17,366 nt of DNA from Bacillota bacterium (GTDB lineage Bacteria; Bacillota; Clostridia; Clostridiales; Caloramatoraceae), in NCBI GenBank assembly GCA_023415335.1, contig JAEZLD010000052.1:1-17366 (forward strand), written 5' to 3'. The translations under genes and the position numbers were made by a program. Within the stretch, counting starts at the first letter, position 1; every line of letters begins with the position of its first letter. A model generated the notes under the pieces. That model was given only the letters and a program-made list of their open reading frames with translations. It ran no database searches and was not told the DNA's origin. Positions 7,783 to 15,684 of the stretch are shown one piece after another.

Positions 7783-9471
7783 TTACTTTTTTGTTGCGTA
7801 ATTGAAGAAGAAGTAGCCAAGTGGAGTAAACCCAACATTGAATATTCCATCAGCAAGACAGTAGGTCTGGGTGTAGAAGTATATTGGACATACTGTAAAG
7901 CCGTTCTCTGAGAAGAGCATTCCCTCGGCCTGCTGCATGAGCTTGTCGCGCTCTTCTCCGCCAGGAAGTGATTTAGCCTTCTGGATGATAGAGGTATACT
8001 CATCGTTTACCCATTTTCCATAGTTGTAGGAGTTGCCATTTGTAAATAGCTCCAGATAGGTTATGGCATCGTTATAGTCAGCTGACCAGCCAAGACGGGC
8101 CATTCCGAACTTTCCCTCTCCAAGGTTGGTAGTGTAGGTCTGCCATTCTGAGTTGGCCAGGGTAACGTCTATTCCCAGAATGCTCTTAAGGTCTGACTGT
8201 ACAGCCTCTGCAATGGCTTTATGTGCATCTGATGTGTTGAAATCATATTCGATGGTAGTTCCTGGGGTCCACTTGCCATCGTCAGTAGCCTGCTTTAAGA
8301 GCTCCTTGGCCAGTGCACAGCGACCTTCATACTTTGTAAGGTCAAAATTAGGATATAGCTCGGCAAGCTTAGCGAAAAGCACGTTGCCCTGCTCAGTGGC
8401 CCAGTCACCGCCTTTGCTATCAGTAATTCCTGCAGGAACCAGTCCCGTTGCAGGGGTCTGTCCTGCCTGTGTTACCTTCTCTACAACAAACTGCCTGTTT
8501 ATAGCGAGAGTTATAGCTGCACGTACTCTCCAATCAGTAATCTTAGTGCAGTTTAAATAAAGATAATACTCACTTATCTGAGGTATTATGAATAACTTGC
8601 CTTCACTTTTCATAGGCTGGATTTTGTCAGTTGGAACGTTTTCTATGAAGTCATATTCCTTTGCCTCATAGGAGGAGAGTATTGAGGTCTCACTGTCGCT
8701 TAAATACCAAGTGATTGAGCTTGGTCCAAGGTTTTTTCTATCATAATATTTATCATTAGGAACCATTTTCAGGTAATTGTCATGGGTCCATTCTGTAAGC
8801 TTGTAGGAGCCGTTGCTTACGATATTTGCAGGGTCTGTCCAGGAGGTGCCAAACTTATCAACGATGTCCTTGCGTACAGGAACAAGGGATGAGAAGGAGC
8901 ACAGGCTTACAAAATATGGGCATTGTGCCACTAAGGTTACCTCAAAGGTCTTGTCATCTACTGCCTTTACTCCAAGCTCGCTTGGAGCCTTTTCTTTGTT
9001 CTGTATTTCTGTTGCATTCTTTACTAACCCGGTGAGCAGGTATCCGTAGTCGGAAGCTGTTGCAGGGTCAGTAAGCCTCTGCCATGAGTACACGAAGTCT
9101 TCGGCCTTAACGGGCTGTCCATCGCTCCATACTGCATCATCACGGAGATGGAATGTGTAAACCAGTCCGTCTGATGATACATCATAGGATTTTGCCTGCC
9201 CGTTAACAGTATCTGTCAGGTATACTGAGTCATCCTCTCCTGCCAGTTTTTTGTTTTGCTGATATTTCATCAGCCCTTCAAACATGTGCTGCACATAGGT
9301 AGAGCCGTCAACAGAGCTTATAAGGCTGGGGTCAATGGTTTCAGGTTCGGATGCAATACACACTCTCAGATCGAATGCTTCAGTTTTGTTGGTGTTCTTG
9401 TCCTTGTTGCATGCTGCTGCTGATATACACAGTAAGGCAACAAGCACCAGGGCAGTTAACTTTTTAAACAT
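7783..9471 (-). CDS. oppA: Oligopeptide ABC transporter substrate-binding lipoprotein (OppA family)
   Basis: This 562-residue protein of the SBP_bac_5 family captures extracellular peptides for the OppBCDF translocator. I start it at the ATG at 9471, which gives MFKKLTALVLVALL and a lipobox ending AAAC with C21 lipidated. The upstream AAGGGGGAAAGG is the ribosome site, and the longer open frame to 9546 overlaps oppF and lacks signal-peptide sense. Family landmarks include SEPETIDPSLISS near the N-terminus, LRDDAVWSDGQPVKAEDFVY in the first lobe, and AAITLAINRQFVVEKV. Length and order fit OppA. It is the last gene of the operon, 52 bases after oppF, and a small hairpin in that gap may adjust its expression. 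Peptide length and sequence preference cannot be predicted here. Confidence 0.94.
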   Translation of the reverse strand: MFKKLTALVLVALLCISAAACNKDKNTNKTEAFDLRVCIASEPETIDPSLISSVDGSTYVQHMFEGLMKYQQNKKLAGEDDSVYLTDTVNGQAKSYDVSSDGLVYTFHLRDDAVWSDGQPVKAEDFVYSWQRLTDPATASDYGYLLTGLVKNATEIQNKEKAPSELGVKAVDDKTFEVTLVAQCPYFVSLCSFSSLVPVRKDIVDKFGTSWTDPANIVSNGSYKLTEWTHDNYLKMVPNDKYYDRKNLGPSSITWYLSDSETSILSSYEAKEYDFIENVPTDKIQPMKSEGKLFIIPQISEYYLYLNCTKITDWRVRAAITLAINRQFVVEKVTQAGQTPATGLVPAGITDSKGGDWATEQGNVLFAKLAELYPNFDLTKYEGRCALAKELLKQATDDGKWTPGTTIEYDFNTSDAHKAIAEAVQSDLKSILGIDVTLANSEWQTYTTNLGEGKFGMARLGWSADYNDAITYLELFTNGNSYNYGKWVNDEYTSIIQKAKSLPGGEERDKLMQQAEGMLFSENGFTVCPIYFYTQTYCLADGIFNVGFTPLGYFFFNYATKK

Positions 9472-9500
9472 TTCCTTTCCCCCTTTATATTTATTTTCAA

Positions 9501-9513
9501 TGCCCAAAGGGCA
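9501..9513 (-). other. Small intercistronic hairpin between oppF and oppA
   Basis: TGCCC (9501-9505) and GGGCA (9509-9513) form a 5-bp GC-rich stem with a three-base loop, between the oppF stop and the oppA ribosome site. Read on the - strand it is followed by TTGAAAAT, not a real T-run. In several transporter operons such intercistronic stems stabilise the binding-protein mRNA relative to the rest. That role is only suggested here. Confidence 0.35.
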
Positions 9514-9523
9514 AAGATGACGT

Positions 9524-10507
9524 CTAAAGCATATGGCAGGCTGCAAGGTGGCCTGGTGAAAGCTCCTTAAGTTGGGGCATGGATTCCCTGCATATGTCCT
9601 TGGCTATGGGACACCTGGTGTGGAATCTGCAGCCCGGGGGTGGGTTCAGGGGGCTGGGTATATCTCCTTCCAGCACTATGCGCTTTCTCTCCCTGCTTTT
9701 CCAAGGGTCAGGCAGCGGCACTGCTGACAGCAGGGACTTGGTATAGGGGTGGGCAGGGTGGCTGCACAGCTCATAGCTTTCAGCCAGCTCTACCAGGCTG
9801 CCAAGATACATAACACCTATTCTGTTTGAGATATGGCGGACAACTGAAATATCATGTGCTATAAACAGATAGGTTAAGTGCTTTTCCTGTTGAAGGTCCT
9901 CAAGCATGTTTACTACCTGAGACTGTATGGAGACATCCAGTGCAGATATAGGCTCGTCACATACTATGAATTCAGGGTCCACAGCAAGAGCACGGGCTAT
10001 GCCTATACGCTGCTGCTGTCCCCCGGAGAACTCGTGGGGGAAGCGGTTTGCATGCTCTGTATTCAGCCCAACCTCATCTAAGAGACTATTTATACGGTCT
10101 CTTCTTTCCGATGACGAGGAGGCAAGCTTGTGAACATCCAGAGCCTCACCTATGATTTCACCTACAGTCATTCTCGGGTCAAGGGAGGCTGAGGGGTCCT
10201 GGAATATAAGCTGCATCTTCCTCCTGTAGGGCAGCATGGGTAGGGCTATTTTATCCTTTCGGCTGTATATTGTAGTGCCATTATATATTATCTGTCCTGC
10301 TGTGGGTTCATATAGCCTGAGCAGGGTACGTCCAAGTGTTGTTTTGCCACAGCCTGATTCTCCTACAAGGCCCAGGGTCTCACCCTTATATATGGAGAAG
10401 GAAACCTCTTCCACGGCCTGGACATAGTTCTTTTTGAGAACACCGGACTTCACTGGAAAATATTTGCGAAGGCTTATAATTTCTACAAGTGCCTGTTGTC
10501 CCTTCAT
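9524..10507 (-). CDS. oppF: Oligopeptide ABC transporter ATP-binding protein OppF
   Basis: This 327-residue cytosolic ATPase powers peptide import together with OppD. Walker A GESGCGKT is at 49-56, the Q-loop IFQDPSAS from 101, the signature SGGQQQR at 161-167, Walker B FIVCDEP from 180 and the H-loop IAHD near 216-219. The C-terminal oligo_HPY region has GCRFHTRCPIAKDIC, giving C293, C299 and C306, with C324 near the end. This spacing resembles the Fe-S-binding tails described for some Dpp/Opp ATPases. The start is set at the ATG at 10507 because GGAGGG lies 7 bases ahead and the oppD stop is one base upstream. An in-frame ATG at 10525 lies inside oppD and has no site. The type (NYVQAVEEVSF and the SGGQQQR variant) marks it as the F rather than D subunit. 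Confidence 0.95.
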   Translation of the reverse strand: MKGQQALVEIISLRKYFPVKSGVLKKNYVQAVEEVSFSIYKGETLGLVGESGCGKTTLGRTLLRLYEPTAGQIIYNGTTIYSRKDKIALPMLPYRRKMQLIFQDPSASLDPRMTVGEIIGEALDVHKLASSSSERRDRINSLLDEVGLNTEHANRFPHEFSGGQQQRIGIARALAVDPEFIVCDEPISALDVSIQSQVVNMLEDLQQEKHLTYLFIAHDISVVRHISNRIGVMYLGSLVELAESYELCSHPAHPYTKSLLSAVPLPDPWKSRERKRIVLEGDIPSPLNPPPGCRFHTRCPIAKDICRESMPQLKELSPGHLAACHML

Positions 10508-10508
10508 C

Positions 10509-11525
10509 TTATATCCCTCCTTCATTTTTGCTGTCTACCGTGTCACGAACATGGAGCCAGCATGCAGAGCTGTGGGATTCATCGCCGAACATTACCATGG
10601 GGGGCTTACGGGTCAGACATATCTTCATGCAGCTTTTGCATCTTGGTCCGAAGCTGCAGCCCTTTGGTGGGTCAAGCAGGTCTACAGGGGTGCCTTCTAT
10701 GGGAATGAGCCTTTCATGGCTTAGCTCATCAAGCCTGGGCATGGAGGCCAGAAGGCCTTTGGTATATGGATGCTGGGGGTTATAGAATATTTCATCTACA
10801 TCTCCCTGTTCAACAATGTGCCCTGCATACATTACTGATACCCTGTCACATATTTCTGCTACTACACCCAGGTTATGGGTTATGAATATGATGGACATAT
10901 TCGTTTTTCTCTGGAGCTCCTTCATCAGCTCCAGTATCTGGGCCTGTATGGTAACATCCAGAGCAGTTGTAGGCTCATCTGCTATCAGCAGCTTAGGGTT
11001 GCATATGAGTGCCATTGCAATCATAGCCCTCTGCCTCATTCCACCTGAGAACTCATGGGGGTACTGGTCAACGCGCTTGTCTGCGTTGTTGATGCCTACA
11101 AGCTCCAGCATCTCTATGGCTTTTTTTCTGGCATCCTCCTTGCTTATGGCGCTGTCATGACAGGTTAATGCTTCCGCAAGCTGGTTGCCCACTGTATAAA
11201 CCGGGTTTAAGGAGGTCATGGGGTTTTGAAAAATCATGCTTATATCATTTCCCCTGAGTGTCATCATCCTCTTCTCATCAAAGGAAAGCAGGTCCTCCCC
11301 TTCGAAGGTTATGGAGCCTCCTGTAACCCTGCCAGGGCTTTGCAGCAGTCCTATTATGGAGTATGCCTCCACACTTTTCCCGGAGCCTGATTCTCCAACG
11401 ATGCCCATTACCTGGTTATATCCCAGATCATAGGAGATACCATCAACGGCCTTTACCTCTCCTGCAGGTGTGAAAAACGAAACCTTTAAATCCTTTATTT
11501 CAATAAGCTTTTTATTAGCTTCCAT
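10509..11525 (-). CDS. oppD: Oligopeptide ABC transporter ATP-binding protein OppD
   Basis: This 338-residue ATPase partners OppF on the inner face of the membrane. Walker A GESGSGKS is at 44-51, the Q-loop IFQNPMTSLNP from 98, the signature SGGMRQR at 160-166, Walker B LLIADEP from 179 and the switch His in FITHNLG. The C-terminus holds a cysteine set C290-x5-C296-x2-C299-x3-C303 (GCSFGPRCKSCMKIC), a pattern compatible with the [4Fe-4S] site reported in related Dpp/Opp ATPases. It follows oppC by 12 bases with a strong AAGGAGGG site and leads with one base into oppF. The length is normal. Confidence 0.95.
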   Translation of the reverse strand: MEANKKLIEIKDLKVSFFTPAGEVKAVDGISYDLGYNQVMGIVGESGSGKSVEAYSIIGLLQSPGRVTGGSITFEGEDLLSFDEKRMMTLRGNDISMIFQNPMTSLNPVYTVGNQLAEALTCHDSAISKEDARKKAIEMLELVGINNADKRVDQYPHEFSGGMRQRAMIAMALICNPKLLIADEPTTALDVTIQAQILELMKELQRKTNMSIIFITHNLGVVAEICDRVSVMYAGHIVEQGDVDEIFYNPQHPYTKGLLASMPRLDELSHERLIPIEGTPVDLLDPPKGCSFGPRCKSCMKICLTRKPPMVMFGDESHSSACWLHVRDTVDSKNEGGI

Positions 11526-11537
11526 TGCTAACCCTCC

Positions 11538-12902
11538 TTACTTCTTAAGACGTGGGTCAAGTGCATCTCGAAGACCGTCGCCAATCAGGTTCAGGGACAG
11601 TACCAGTACGGTCAATATAATGGCTGGAAAGATCATGCGGTAGGGGTATAGGGTTATAGAATCGATTGCATCCGAGCAAAGAGAACCCAAGCTTGCCATA
11701 GGGGCAGAAACTCCAAGCCCCAGGAAGGACAGGAAGGACTCCAGAAATATAGCAGCTGGAATCTGTATGCAGGTGGCAATAACCAGCTGGCCTACACAGT
11801 TGGGCAGAAGATGCCTTTTTATTATCCTGCTATTGGAGGCACCTAATGCCTTTGCAGCGGTAACATATTCCTGCTCCTTAAGCTGGAGTACCTGACCTCT
11901 TATTATTCGTGCCATACCGACCCAGTACAGCAGTGCAAAGGTTATGAATATGCTGACTATACCAACTCCAAGGTCGCTAAGCTTAGACACAAAGGCCGAT
12001 GAAGACGAGTCAAACCATTGCTGCAGGGGTGACTTCAGCACCACTCCCAGCAGCAGCACTATAAGTACGTCTGGAACGGAGTAGATTATTTCAACTACCC
12101 TCATCATTATAAAATCCACAACTCCGCCGCAAAGGCCGGATATGGCACCGTAGATTGAACCTATTATAAGCACTATGATTGCAGCAACGATACCTATTAT
12201 TATGGAAACACGGCCTCCATACATGGTTCTTGCCATAAGGTCACGGCCGGAGGAGTCTGTTCCAAACACATGAGGGAATACTCTTTTAATCATAGGGAGC
12301 TCTGATGCACCCTCAGCCTTACCCTCTTTATACGCAAGTGTGGCAGACTTTGTAAAGCTTCCACTCGCGTAGTCGCTTTCCTTATATATAAGAAGCTTAT
12401 CCGAGTCGTTTTTATTAAATGCGATTATGGCGTTTGCCAGGTCTGACCCAAGAGTGAAGGAATAGGTGCTCCCATTTACCTTAAAATAGTAGCTTCCACT
12501 GGGCAGAAGGGTAAGGGAGCCGGGGGTAACGCTGGTGGAATATATGTAATCTGCTTTTTTTAATACTGCCTTAGCCATCTCCTCCTGAGCGGAGTAATGG
12601 AGTGGGGCCAGCTTTACGGAGTTCCTAAACTGCTCCTCGTAGCTGTAGCCAATAAAGTAAGGACCTGCAAATGCAAATAGGAGAAGTATTATGAATATGA
12701 AAAGTGCAGCCATGGACACGCTGTTCCCCCTAAACCTTCTCCATGCATCCTTCCAATAGGAAATGCTTTTATGCTTTTCTACCATGGATTCCTTTTCATC
12801 CTTTGTTGCCAGCTTAAAATCCTCAGGATTAAGCCGCTGTGTTTCAATGATTTCTTGTGAATCAATATGGAACAAGTTGAATTTATTATCTCTTCTGTCC
12901 AT
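11538..12902 (-). CDS. oppC: Oligopeptide ABC transporter permease OppC, with extended extracytoplasmic loop
   Basis: At 454 residues this permease is much longer than the roughly 300 residues usual for OppC/DppC. It has a polar cytoplasmic N-tail of about 60 residues including YWKDAWRRFRGN, then TM1 at about 64-86. A long segment of about 125 residues (86-210) precedes the conserved HVFGTDSSGRDLMARTMYGG region. The remaining TM helices include the BPD_transp_1 core. The EAA coupling loop is EQEYVTAAKALGASNSRIIK, which contacts the ATPases. A second, smaller insertion lies before LGVGIVSIFITF. It pairs with OppB to form the translocation pore. The start at 12902 has AAAGGAGGATTAGCA ahead of it, and it begins two bases after oppB ends. 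The inserted segment is rich in Ser, Tyr and Lys and is not one I recognise. Confidence 0.93.
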   Translation of the reverse strand: MDRRDNKFNLFHIDSQEIIETQRLNPEDFKLATKDEKESMVEKHKSISYWKDAWRRFRGNSVSMAALFIFIILLLFAFAGPYFIGYSYEEQFRNSVKLAPLHYSAQEEMAKAVLKKADYIYSTSVTPGSLTLLPSGSYYFKVNGSTYSFTLGSDLANAIIAFNKNDSDKLLIYKESDYASGSFTKSATLAYKEGKAEGASELPMIKRVFPHVFGTDSSGRDLMARTMYGGRVSIIIGIVAAIIVLIIGSIYGAISGLCGGVVDFIMMRVVEIIYSVPDVLIVLLLGVVLKSPLQQWFDSSSSAFVSKLSDLGVGIVSIFITFALLYWVGMARIIRGQVLQLKEQEYVTAAKALGASNSRIIKRHLLPNCVGQLVIATCIQIPAAIFLESFLSFLGLGVSAPMASLGSLCSDAIDSITLYPYRMIFPAIILTVLVLSLNLIGDGLRDALDPRLKK

Positions 12903-12904
12903 TG

Positions 12905-13846
12905 CTAATCCTCCTTTGAGGTTAGTGAAATTCTTGGGTCAACCATTTTATATGCAATGTCAACAAACAGGTTCATTATAATTATCAGTGCTGAAAGCAC
13001 AACTGTTGTACCCATGATAATGGGATAGTCACGGTTCAATATGCAGGATATATAGTATTTGCCAAGTCCAGGTATGCTGAAGGTGGTTTCGGTTACAAAG
13101 CCTCCTGTTATGGTGTATGCAGTAAGTGGCCCAAGATATGTAATAACAGGTATCAGGGAATTTCTCAGTGCATGCTTGAATATTATAACCTTCACATTAA
13201 GTCCCTTGGCTTTAGCTGTACGTATGTAATCCTGATTTATTGCATCCAGCATGCTTGTCCTTGTGAGCTTAGAAATATAGCACATAGGGTATGCTGACAA
13301 TGCGAATACTGGGAGGATATAAGATTTTATATCAGGAAGGCTTCCTGAGCGTACCGGCAGCCATCCCAAATATATAGCAAAAAAGATGAGCAGAAGCGTG
13401 GCTCCAACGAATCCAGGTATGGCTATACCTAATGTGGTGAGCACCCTTATAACGCTGTCACTCCAGGTTCCCCGGTTATAGGCACTTATGCAGCCAAGAG
13501 GAATTCCTACCACAAGTGCAAGCACAATTGACATCAGGCCTATCTTAGCAGACAGCGTAAATTTGTCCTGCTTAAACAGAATCTTAGTTACAGGGGTTCC
13601 CTCCTGCATCTTAAGGGAGGTGCCCATGTCACCCTTAAGATATCCAACTAAATAATTCTTCAGCTGCACAATGAGTGGTTTATCCAGGCCATATTTTTTA
13701 TTAGCCATTTCAATCTGTTCAGGCGTGGATTTTTCTGTAAGGAAAGGGCTGCCAGGTACAGCATTCATAAGTATGAACGTCACAGAAGCAATAAGCACCA
13801 GGGTTAGTACAGCGGCACCAATCCTTTTTAAAACATAAGCGACCAT
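12905..13846 (-). CDS. oppB: Oligopeptide ABC transporter permease OppB
   Basis: This 313-residue permease of the BPD_transp_1 family forms the pore with OppC. It starts at the ATG at 13846, giving MVAYVLKRIGAAVLTL as TM1 with the AGGAGGTAGAGG ribosome site. A longer frame to 13876 would place that site inside the coding region and is less likely. It has the OppB landmarks: N-terminal MNAVPGSPF, the loop KNYLVGYLKGDMGTSLK, and the EAA loop INQDYIRTAKAKGLNVKVII. Six TM helices are expected, with the C-terminal GGFVTETTFSIPGLGKYYI turn. It is the first gene of the opp operon and is separated by about 290 bases of promoter DNA from the divergent flavoprotein gene. Confidence 0.95.
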   Translation of the reverse strand: MVAYVLKRIGAAVLTLVLIASVTFILMNAVPGSPFLTEKSTPEQIEMANKKYGLDKPLIVQLKNYLVGYLKGDMGTSLKMQEGTPVTKILFKQDKFTLSAKIGLMSIVLALVVGIPLGCISAYNRGTWSDSVIRVLTTLGIAIPGFVGATLLLIFFAIYLGWLPVRSGSLPDIKSYILPVFALSAYPMCYISKLTRTSMLDAINQDYIRTAKAKGLNVKVIIFKHALRNSLIPVITYLGPLTAYTITGGFVTETTFSIPGLGKYYISCILNRDYPIIMGTTVVLSALIIIMNLFVDIAYKMVDPRISLTSKED

Positions 13847-13967
13847 ACCTCTACCTCCTATTATGATAATGACCATAATCCTATGAGAATAATGCCTGCT
13901 TCTGGATACATAACAAGGTTGTATTCAAACTCAGGCTCAGTTCATTCTCAAAATAAAGAGTAATAAT

Positions 13968-13996
13968 ATTATACATATATGTTAGCTATGGAAAAA
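13968..13996 (-). promoter_or_regulatory. Candidate promoter of the opp operon
   Basis: On the - strand a consensus TATAAT (13968-13973) has TTTTTC 17 bases upstream (13991-13996) as a weak -35, and the surroundings are AT-rich. The hexamer lies about 120 bases before the oppB start, implying a leader of over 100 bases. The 10-bp palindrome ACATATATGT (13973-13982) sits in the spacer. No confident CodY box or riboswitch was recognised in the leader. Confidence 0.5.
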
Positions 13997-14058
13997 ATAT
14001 ACAATAATTAGTGATAACCTTATATTACTGGATATATACTGCCAGGTGGGATAATATG

Positions 14059-14074
14059 ATAGTATGCATACTAT
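14059..14074. promoter_or_regulatory. 16-bp perfect palindrome, probable operator
   Basis: ATAGTATGCATACTAT reads the same on both strands over 16 bases and overlaps the expected -35 position of the promoter of the flavodoxin fusion gene. Dimeric repressors of the PadR, MarR, TetR or ArsR type use sites of this size. No regulator gene of such a family lies in the window. Confidence 0.6.
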
Positions 14075-14097
14075 ACATAGTAAGGAAATGGTATAAT
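14069..14097 (+). promoter_or_regulatory. Candidate promoter of the flavodoxin/split-barrel gene
   Basis: A consensus -10 TATAAT at 14092-14097 lies 43 bases before the chosen start codon. The best -35 position with a 17-base spacer is TACTAT (14069-14074), a poor match that falls inside the 16-bp palindrome. A weak -35 embedded in an operator would fit a regulated promoter. Confidence 0.5.
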
Positions 14098-14139
14098 GTA
14101 TTGAGTATAACCCATAAGAAATGTCTTAAGGAGGCATAT

Positions 14140-15084
14140 ATGAACAGTACTTTAGTCGTTTACGAAAGCAGGTATGGATTTACAGAAAAGGCAGCCAGGG
14201 ACCTGGCCCTAATATTAGGACCTGCCCGGTGCATAAGGGCGGGGGAGCCTATGGAGGAAAATGAAGCCTATAAGCAGGTGGTCATTTGCTTTCCTGTTTA
14301 TATGGAGGAGCCTCCAAAGGAGCTTACAGAATGGGTGGACAGCCATAAGGACTTTCTTAGAAGCAGGAGGGTGGCTCTCCTTTGCTGTGCCCTTGCAGAA
14401 TCAAGACTAGAGCAGTATGGGGAACCCATAAGGAGCATTCTGGGGGACAGTGTATGTTATTCAGGCTTTATAGGAGCAAGGCTTCAGGTGAAGGGACTGG
14501 GCAGTAAGGATTACATGGCCATGGAAAGGTTCTGTAACAAGGCCCACATGCCTTTTAAGGATGTGGATATGTCCGATTATGACAGGCTGATGGATATGGG
14601 AGTAGAGCTTAGAAGGCTGTTTGAAAAGGATGGCAATGCAATGGATGGGGCAGACCTAAAGGAACAGGTAGAGCTCTTCCTTAAGGAGCACAACACCTGC
14701 GTGCTGGCAACCGCCTGCCAAAGCAGTGTAAGGGCTACCCCAATAGAATACAACTATATGGATGGATGTATATACATGCTGTCTGAGGGAGGGGAGAAGT
14801 TTGCAAACCTTCTTAGGAATCCTAAGGTATCTGTTGGTATATACAACAGCTATGCAGGCTTAGGAAGCATTGGAGGAATGCAGATTACTGGGGAGGCTCA
14901 GCTGCTTGAAGCTGGATGCACTGAGTACATTAAGCTTCTTGAGCAGAAGGGCCTTACCATGCATAAGCTTTCAGCCCTGCCTGCGGCACTGAACCTTATA
15001 AAAATAGTTCCATGTAAAATAGAGCTTCTGGATTCAAGGGTGGCCAAGAAAGGCTATAATGTTAAGCAGATAATGGAATTCTAA
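14140..15084 (+). CDS. Flavodoxin domain fused to pyridoxamine-5'-phosphate-oxidase-like split barrel
   Basis: The start is at ATG 14140, where AAGGAGG (14128-14134) precedes it. The open frame reaches back to 14011 but that part reads as promoter DNA. The product is 314 residues. The N-terminal 160 or so form a flavodoxin fold: strand STLVVYES, then the phosphate loop ESRYGFTEK (9-17), which binds FMN, and VVICFPVYMEEPPKEL as the next strand and loop. This resembles the short HemG-like flavodoxins. Residues about 175-300 form an FMN-binding split barrel: FLKEHNTCVLATACQSSVRA, YMLSEGGEKFANLLRNPKVS and GGMQITGEAQLLE. The product is probably a cytosolic flavin-dependent redox protein that might pass electrons between its two flavin sites. 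The substrate is unknown. Its last codons interlock with the convergent sigma gene. Confidence 0.88.
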   Translation: MNSTLVVYESRYGFTEKAARDLALILGPARCIRAGEPMEENEAYKQVVICFPVYMEEPPKELTEWVDSHKDFLRSRRVALLCCALAESRLEQYGEPIRSILGDSVCYSGFIGARLQVKGLGSKDYMAMERFCNKAHMPFKDVDMSDYDRLMDMGVELRRLFEKDGNAMDGADLKEQVELFLKEHNTCVLATACQSSVRATPIEYNYMDGCIYMLSEGGEKFANLLRNPKVSVGIYNSYAGLGSIGGMQITGEAQLLEAGCTEYIKLLEQKGLTMHKLSALPAALNLIKIVPCKIELLDSRVAKKGYNVKQIMEF

Positions 15085-15635
15085 ATTATTCCCTCATCCT
15101 CAAGTGACCTCTTAAGCGCTGCCAGTGCCCGTTGCTTTTGCTTTACGACGGACATATAATGGCAGCGTTTGTTTTGGCTTACTTCTACCATAGATTTGTT
15201 CTTAAAGTAGCAGTCCTCTATTATCCTTCTCTGGCCTTCTGGAAGGCGGCCTATGCAGCGGAGCATGACCTCAGACGCATCACGGCAGGCTATGTCCTTC
15301 TCTGTGTCATCCTTTGATGGAAGAATGTCATAGAGATTGAACTCTTCTCCCATTGGCTCATCTAAGCTTATGCTTTCCTTTATTTTTAAGGAGAAATCCC
15401 TCATACCGTAGCAGAGGCTCTTTTTTACATAGGCAGGAAAAGGATATGGAGAGGATATATCATAGCTTTTCAGGCAGCTTAGGAATATAAGCCTGCCCTG
15501 TTGCAGGGCATCCTCATAATAAGAGTAGTCATGAACATATATCCTTACACATTTTTTTATCAAAGGCTCAAAGGCCTGCAGCATTTCTAGCCTGCAGGAG
15601 GAATCCTCCCTTGCCTTAATCAACAGCTCCTTCAT
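15081..15635 (-). CDS. Small sigma-70-family RNA polymerase sigma factor, TcdR/UviA-like
   Basis: The product is 184 residues with two domains. The N-terminal part (about 2-82) has LLIKAREDSS, then AFEPLIKKCVRIY and YYEDALQQGRLIFLSCLKSY, matching sigma region 2 as found in small clostridial factors such as TcdR, UviA and BotR, which have a similar start and about the same length. Residues about 122-178 are region 4: LPEGQRRIIEDCYFKNKSM followed by a helix-turn-helix ending KQKQRALAALKRSL. It lacks regions 1 and 3. The start ATG at 15635 has GGAGATG before it. It should direct RNA polymerase to a limited set of promoters. Targets and any anti-sigma factor are unknown; no anti-sigma gene is adjacent. 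It converges on the flavoprotein gene with overlapping stops, and lies divergent to the racemase-FemAB pair. It may instead belong to the wider HTH_16-type regulators. Confidence 0.85.
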   Translation of the reverse strand: MKELLIKAREDSSCRLEMLQAFEPLIKKCVRIYVHDYSYYEDALQQGRLIFLSCLKSYDISSPYPFPAYVKKSLCYGMRDFSLKIKESISLDEPMGEEFNLYDILPSKDDTEKDIACRDASEVMLRCIGRLPEGQRRIIEDCYFKNKSMVEVSQNKRCHYMSVVKQKQRALAALKRSLEDEGII

Positions 15636-15684
15636 TTTTTCATCTCCAGTTTTTTATTTAGCACCGGTGTTATGAAAAAATAAT

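Noticed and set aside
8153..8560. 135-codon + strand open frame inside oppA
   Set aside because: It is antisense to the conserved OppA coding sequence, has no ribosome site and resembles no family; a shadow frame.
9472..9546. N-terminal extension of OppA
   Set aside because: It overlaps oppF, lacks a ribosome site and would bury the lipoprotein signal sequence that starts at 9471.
10816..11160. 114-codon + strand open frame inside oppD
   Set aside because: It is antisense to the ABC signature and Walker B region, whose codon pattern explains the open frame.
13941..13955. Possible CodY box upstream of oppB, as opp operons are often CodY targets
   Set aside because: TTCATTCTCAAAATA and its complement differ from the AATTTTCWGAAAATT consensus at about six of 15 positions, too many to call.
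14011..14139. N-terminal extension of the flavodoxin fusion gene
   Set aside because: This part contains a consensus -10 and a palindrome and has no ribosome site, while ATG 14140 has AAGGAGG and begins the flavodoxin strand directly.
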